Part shown: in pieces, positions 13,262-16,813 of the stretch
Layout: the number at the start of each line of letters is the position of its first letter
Numbering within the stretch: position 1 is the stretch's first letter
Assembly (NCBI GenBank): GCA_900544475.1
Contig: UQVU01000027.1
Coordinates: 1-16,813, forward strand
Length of the DNA: 16,813 nucleotides
Reading direction: 5' to 3'
From: an uncultured Butyricicoccus sp.
GTDB taxonomy: Bacteria; Bacillota; Clostridia; Oscillospirales; Butyricicoccaceae
Position numbers and translations under genes: made by a program
Notes under the pieces: model-generated
The model's database searches: none
Told to the model about the DNA's origin: nothing
The model's input: only the letters and a program-made list of their open reading frames with translations

Positions 13262-15133
13262 TTATTCGTCTGTTTCTGCGGCCTTGGGGCGGGCGGCCTC
13301 ATGGCGGCGCAGCTCGGGTTCGATCAGCTGACGCGCGAGGCCCGGCAGGTGGTCGATGCCGTTGCGGCGGGCGTCGCTGTAAATGGTCTGCATGATGGTC
13401 TTGGCGAACGAATCGGGGTTGCTGCGCAGGTTCTTGACGAGCGCACTCTGGCTCTTGCCGAGGTAGCCGTCTACAATGCGCTGCACGCCGGAAAGACCCT
13501 TGACGTAGGAGAGGAACAGCTGCTCCTCCGGGGTGCATTCGCGGCGGTCGTCGAGCAGCAGCGACAGAATGGCCTTGCGGTCGAGCGGACGCTCTCTGCC
13601 GGGCGCGGCAGGCTGCGCCGGGATGGCGAGCCGTTCCTTCGGCAGACCGCAGCGGTGCAGGCGGTAGCGCGGCTTGAGCACCGCGTCGCTGTACTCGATT
13701 TCGTCCTCGAAGTGGTTGCCGCCGAACGAAAGGTCGGCCGCACGCTGTGCGGCGCGGTATTCGTTCTGGAGGCGGCGGTTTTCACGGCGGATGTCGTCCG
13801 CGCTGTCCACGAACGGCAGCCAGCCGAATACACGGTTGTACCAGTTCACCTCGTTCTGCCTGAGCTCGATATGAACAGGCGTGAGCGGCGCGAATGTGCA
13901 GCCGTCGCCGGTCTTGAGCTGAGGCGGCTTGATGGGCGCCTCCAGACTGCGGCTGCGGCAGGCGTCAAAGGCTGCGCCGAGCGCTTCCGCGTCGTCTGCA
14001 TCGAGATGCGACCAGAGCGCGAGCATTTCCTCGCGCGTGAGCGGTGCGCCGGTGAGCAGGCTGTTGACGCGGAGCAGGGCATCCGGCACCTCCGGCTGCG
14101 CCTGAAGGGCACGGTATCCGTGCGCAAATGCCTGCATGAGCGCGGTCAGCTGCGCGGAGGAGAGCGGCGTGAGGTCGATGATGCGGCCGCCGAAGCGCTG
14201 GCCGACGCCGGTCTCGCGGCAGGAAAGGAAGCCGCTCTGGCGCTCGGAATGCGCCCAGTCGCTGTGCGCGTGGCCGAGAGGGGAGACGCCGCCCGGGGCG
14301 TCGCTCCGGATGCCGAGCGTCAGCGCGGCATAGCGGCCTTCGCCGCCCTTGTACGGGCGCAGATAGATGTGCTTATCCGCCAGATCGGCACTGTACTGCC
14401 GGGCGGGATGCTCGCTTTCGCGTGCGCGGCGGCGCAGCACGGTGCCGTCCGCCTTGCGGAGCGCGAAATGCTGCACGGCAGGGCAGGGGCGGAGCGCCCG
14501 GAAATCCGTGTCCGCAGGCAGCAGGAAGGCCGCGCGGCCGCCGTGGGCGAACGGCTCGGTAACGGTCGCCTCCGCGCCGAGAAAATACGAGCCGGTCTGA
14601 CCCTTTGCGGTCTGAACGACCTCGACGCCGCCGAGCTGTGCAAGGAACAGCGCCTCAGCAAGCGCAAGCTGCGTATCGTTTACCGCACTCGGGGTGAGCG
14701 CACACTCCATCAGATAAGCGTTTATCTTCTGCTCGCAGCGCTCGTAAACGCCGACCGTGTTCGGACTGCGGCGGCGGTCTGCGAGGATGCGTGCGCTGAG
14801 CGCCAGACGGAACGCCGGGTCGAGCGCCCATGTGTTGAGCGAGAGCCGGAAAATGCTGCTTTCAAGGTAATCCTCGTCCACCGGAACGGTCGGCGCGGCG
14901 AGAAACTCCGCGTAGTGCTTTTCTGCGATATAAGCACGCAGCGGGCCGGAAAGCGACTCCCAGTGCGTAAAATCGCTCTCCGTGAGCGCTTTTTTCTCGG
15001 TTTCGGTAAAGTCATCCGACGCGCGGCGCGACTCGATGAAGTGTTCAAGCTCGAAAAGCTCCTGCGGCGTCAGAAGAATGTTATTATTGCATTTATGTCT
15101 GATTTTTCCGGAAAGCCGGGTGGTATCAGCCAT
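13262..15133 (-). CDS. Unrecognised 623-residue protein, last gene of the ABC-comEB operon
   Basis: I do not recognise this protein. It begins MADTTRLSGKIRHKCNNN. It has no signal peptide and no long hydrophobic segment, so it is probably soluble. An acidic helical N-terminal part (about 20-130) contains FELEHFIESRRASDDFTE. The middle contains scattered short glycine-rich strands (PYKGGEGRYAALTLGI). A charged helical stretch follows, RRENRRLQNEYRAAQRAADL. The C-terminal helical region contains FLSYVKGLSGVQRIVDGYLG and NPDSFAKTIMQTIYSDARRN. No nucleotide-binding or metal-binding motif is evident. The start is ATG 15133, with AAAGGAGG 7 bases upstream; the longer frame to 15253 runs into comEB and is rejected. 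It lies 25 bases after comEB and ends at the terminator at 13223. Long intact frame and strong ribosome site support a real gene; the function is open. Confidence 0.8.
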   Translation of the reverse strand: MADTTRLSGKIRHKCNNNILLTPQELFELEHFIESRRASDDFTETEKKALTESDFTHWESLSGPLRAYIAEKHYAEFLAAPTVPVDEDYLESSIFRLSLNTWALDPAFRLALSARILADRRRSPNTVGVYERCEQKINAYLMECALTPSAVNDTQLALAEALFLAQLGGVEVVQTAKGQTGSYFLGAEATVTEPFAHGGRAAFLLPADTDFRALRPCPAVQHFALRKADGTVLRRRARESEHPARQYSADLADKHIYLRPYKGGEGRYAALTLGIRSDAPGGVSPLGHAHSDWAHSERQSGFLSCRETGVGQRFGGRIIDLTPLSSAQLTALMQAFAHGYRALQAQPEVPDALLRVNSLLTGAPLTREEMLALWSHLDADDAEALGAAFDACRSRSLEAPIKPPQLKTGDGCTFAPLTPVHIELRQNEVNWYNRVFGWLPFVDSADDIRRENRRLQNEYRAAQRAADLSFGGNHFEDEIEYSDAVLKPRYRLHRCGLPKERLAIPAQPAAPGRERPLDRKAILSLLLDDRRECTPEEQLFLSYVKGLSGVQRIVDGYLGKSQSALVKNLRSNPDSFAKTIMQTIYSDARRNGIDHLPGLARQLIEPELRRHEAARPKAAETDE

Positions 15134-15158
15134 GAAACCGCCTCCTTTCTCTCTATGC

Positions 15159-15647
15159 TTAGTAGCCGGTCTGTCCGTCGAGCACATCGTCGTGCGCGAC
15201 CCAGTCAGCGACGTCGATGGTGTCGTATGTATCGTTGTCGCGGCGAATGACAACGTGTGAGATGCCGGCGTTGATAATCATGCGCTTGCACATCGTGCAG
15301 GAATTGGCGTCCGGCATGATTTCACCCGTGGACATATCGCGGCCGACGAGGTAGAGCGTCGCGCCGAGCATCTGCTCGCGGGGGGCGGCGATGATGGCGT
15401 TCGCCTCGGCGTGCACCGAACGGCAGAATTCGTACCGCTCGCCGCGCGGAATGCCCATCTTCTGGCGCACGCAGGTGCCGATGTCGATGCAGTTGGCGCG
15501 GCCGCGCGGTGCGCCGGTGTAGCCGGTGGAAACGATGACATCGTTCTTGACGATGACCGCGCCGAAGTTGCGGCGCAGGCAGGTGCCGCGCTCAAGCGCG
15601 ACCTGAGCCATATCGAGATAATAGTTGGTTTTATCGCGTCTGTTCAT
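15159..15647 (-). CDS. comEB: dCMP deaminase (ComEB-type)
   Basis: 162 residues of the zinc-dependent cytidine/deoxycytidylate deaminase family. The zinc site is complete: His79 and the proton-shuttling Glu81 in HAEANAI, with Cys117 and Cys120 in PDANSCTMCKR. GYTGAPRG (42-49), upstream of the active site, is typical of dCMP deaminases rather than free cytidine deaminases. The enzyme makes dUMP for thymidylate synthesis. The start is ATG 15647, with AAGGAG about 6 bases upstream and 11 bases after the ABC ATPase stop, so the two are co-transcribed. Cytoplasmic. Similar deaminases also occur in phages, but nothing here points away from a housekeeping role. Confidence 0.93.
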   Translation of the reverse strand: MNRRDKTNYYLDMAQVALERGTCLRRNFGAVIVKNDVIVSTGYTGAPRGRANCIDIGTCVRQKMGIPRGERYEFCRSVHAEANAIIAAPREQMLGATLYLVGRDMSTGEIMPDANSCTMCKRMIINAGISHVVIRRDNDTYDTIDVADWVAHDDVLDGQTGY

Positions 15648-15658
15648 GGTATTTCTCC

Positions 15659-16321
15659 TTAATTTATGTCGAAAAGTTCGCCGTGTTCGAGACGCAGACG
15701 GCGGGTTCCGCGGCTCGCCGCCGCCGGGTCATGCGTGATGAGCACGATGGTGTGGCCGCTCTCGTGCAGGCTGTCGAACAGGCGCAGCACATCGGAAGCG
15801 GAGGCCGGGTCGAGCCCTGCGGTCGGCTCGTCGGCGAGGAGCACGCAGGGACGCGCGACAAGGGCGCGGGCGATGGCAACGCGCTGCTGCTGACCGCCGG
15901 AAAGCTCGTGCGGCAGGTGGTTCATGCGGTCGCCGAGGCCGACCGAGCAGAGCGCTGTCCGTGCACGCGAAAGGCGGACGGCACGCGGCACGCCGGTGAT
16001 GGCGAGCGGAAGCGCGGTGTTTTCAAGCGCGGTCAGACCGGGGAGCAGCTGAAACTGCTGAAAGACAAAGCCAATCTGCGAGGCACGGCGTGCGGCGAGC
16101 GCGGCGGCGGAGAGATGCGAAACATCCGTACCGCAGAGCAGATAAGAGCCGGAGGAAAGCGTGTCGAGCAGACCGAGAATGTGCATGAGCGTGGATTTTC
16201 CCGAACCGGACGCCCCGGTAACGGAAACATAGTCGCCGGGCGCGACATGAAGATCAATGCTGCGCAGCGCGGCGACACCGCTGCTGTCATATATTTTACT
16301 CGCAGAAATGAGTTTTAGCAA
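15659..16321 (-). CDS. ABC transporter ATP-binding protein (LolD/MacB/FtsE-like)
   Basis: 220 residues, a complete nucleotide-binding domain: Walker A GASGSGKST (36-44), Q-loop in FVFQQF (Gln88), signature LSGGQQQRV (140-148), Walker B VLLADEP (160-166), D-loop GLD (169-171) and H-loop His197 in ITHD. The YDSSGVAALRSIDL opening and size fit the MacB/LolD/FtsE group, which works with a FtsX-like permease in membrane-associated export or mechanotransmission. No permease gene lies in the operon or window, so the partner must be elsewhere. The start is a TTG at 16321, chosen because AAAGGGGG lies 8 bases upstream. It is first gene of the operon with comEB and the 623-residue gene; no clear promoter is visible upstream. 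Confidence 0.9.
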   Translation of the reverse strand: MLKLISASKIYDSSGVAALRSIDLHVAPGDYVSVTGASGSGKSTLMHILGLLDTLSSGSYLLCGTDVSHLSAAALAARRASQIGFVFQQFQLLPGLTALENTALPLAITGVPRAVRLSRARTALCSVGLGDRMNHLPHELSGGQQQRVAIARALVARPCVLLADEPTAGLDPASASDVLRLFDSLHESGHTIVLITHDPAAASRGTRRLRLEHGELFDIN

Positions 16322-16521
16322 GCCTATTCCCCCTTTAGAGAGAGTTTGCCCGAAAAAAACGGAAAAATCCCCTCAAATCCCTCCGAAGAAGAGCGCGAAC
16401 ACCCCGCCGTTTCTGCAACGAAAGTTGCAGCAGGCGAGAAAGACCCCAATCCCGCCGCCGTAAATCCAAGCACACCGTTCAAAACAGCAGCAGAAGAAAC
16501 AACAGGTGCACGCCGTTACAC
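16322..16521. other. Intergenic region upstream of the ABC operon
   Basis: This region must hold the promoter of the minus-strand operon, but I find no convincing -10/-35 pair. It contains a perfect CTGCAAC-gaaa-GTTGCAG hairpin (16413-16430). A plus-strand frame from 16346 to 16531 is rich in Glu, Pro and Ala codons but has no ribosome site and runs into a repeat, so it is not called as a gene. Confidence 0.4.
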
Positions 16522-16617
16522 GGCGGGATGAGGTCATCCCGCCCTACGGGAGCAGTCCGGAGAAAGAATGCCCGCCGAGGGAACGGCCGGGTGAGGGCAC
16601 CCGGCCCTACGGATACA
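16522..16617. repeat. Two copies of a short palindromic repeat with a CTACGG tail
   Basis: Copy 1 is GGCGGGATGA-gg-TCATCCCGCC (16522-16543), then CTACGGGAGCA. Copy 2 is GGCCGGGTG/CACCCGGCC (16585-16606), then CTACGGATACA. Copies are in the same orientation, 63 bases apart; stem bases vary while pairing and the CTACGG tail are kept. This resembles a dispersed clostridial intergenic repeat. Confidence 0.75.
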
Positions 16618-16744
16618 TCCCAGAGAGCGCGATAAACAATCCCTCCTTAAACGTCACCGTGAAACCGAGGATTGAGTGCGCAGCCGAGCGTCCCCCGCGT
16701 ATTAGCCGCGTGCCCGAAGGGCAGCGCGGCAGACCGGAAGGTCA

Positions 16745-16811
16745 GGGGGAGTCGCAAGAGGGGGTATAGGAAACCGGGACGCAAGTCCGGGTGTCCTGTA
16801 CCCCCTTTTGC
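16745..16811. repeat. Terminal hairpin repeat, right copy
   Basis: GCAAGAGGGGGTATAGG (16754-16770) pairs with CCTGTACCCCCTTTTGC (16795-16811): 17 pairs, two of them G-U. An inner CCGG/CCGG pairing lies in the loop. The preceding GGGGAGTC and the loop flanks AAACC...GGTGT match the copy at 1-54. Confidence 0.75.
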
Positions 16812-16813
16812 AA

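Noticed and set aside
13301..15250. Plus-strand open frame opposite the 623-residue gene
   Set aside because: The minus-strand frame has a strong ribosome site, an operon position and a terminator; the plus frame is a compositional shadow.
15159..15647. Anti-phage role for the deaminase
   Set aside because: Active-site and GYTGAPRG motifs fit an ordinary dCMP deaminase, and no defence-associated partner domain is fused or adjacent.
16346..16531. Short Glu/Pro/Ala-rich plus-strand frame
   Set aside because: Starts at TTG without a ribosome site and stops inside a dispersed palindrome; could be a remnant but cannot be supported.

Overview
The window looks like chromosomal DNA of a GC-rich anaerobic Firmicute, most likely a gut Clostridia of the Oscillospiraceae/Butyricicoccaceae type. 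The best evidence is the rplU-prp-rpmA-obgE block: a Prp-type protease gene sits next to a ribosomal protein L27 that carries the N-terminal extension ending LQFF, a Firmicutes/Fusobacteria trait. Sigma-A-like promoters with 16-17 base spacers, a tandem glycine riboswitch with a U-run terminator, and strong Shine-Dalgarno sites agree. The taxonomic placement is inferred from gene content only. No rRNA, tRNA, CRISPR array, integrase or transposase gene was seen.

Layout. Positions 1-228 hold palindromic repeats. An AraC-family regulator (229-1080, minus) is divergent from a phosphoglucomutase-type phosphosugar mutase (1370-3097, plus). Next comes a three-gene AAA/VWA cluster: a VWA/DUF2201-like protein and a leucine-rich-repeat protein form a minus-strand operon (3231-5504), divergent from a MoxR-like AAA+ ATPase (5640-7124, plus). 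Two back-to-back promoters lie in the 135-base gap between them. A lone gene resembling the end of a phage tail fibre follows (7333-7968), with its own consensus promoter. Then come rplU-prp-rpmA (8160-9076) behind a probable L21 leader, about 600 bases of hairpin repeats, and obgE (9685-10959). A glycine riboswitch (11295-11483) with an intrinsic terminator controls an AGCS-family sodium/amino-acid symporter (11634-12998). A bidirectional-looking terminator separates this from a minus-strand operon read from 16321 down to 13262: a LolD/MacB-type ABC ATPase, a dCMP deaminase (comEB), and a 623-residue protein I do not recognise. The last 490 bases are again repeats.

How it fits together. The ribosome block is housekeeping: Prp trims L27, and Obg acts in large-subunit assembly. 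The symporter is expressed according to glycine level. The AAA/VWA/LRR set is a plausible chaperone-like or remodelling machine of unknown substrate; its VWA protein has lost the glutamate of a HExxH-like motif.

The most unusual content is between the genes. One six-hairpin element occurs at 9484-9657 (minus) and 13001-13183 (plus), with stem changes that keep pairing, and a partial copy lies at 11040-11114. A train of eight compact hairpins fills 9120-9369. A 19-pair inverted repeat lies at 9400-9462, and a covarying hairpin repeat sits at both extreme ends of the window. These look like multicopy, structure-conserved intergenic elements. The repeat at both ends also suggests the sequence was cut where an assembler met that repeat.
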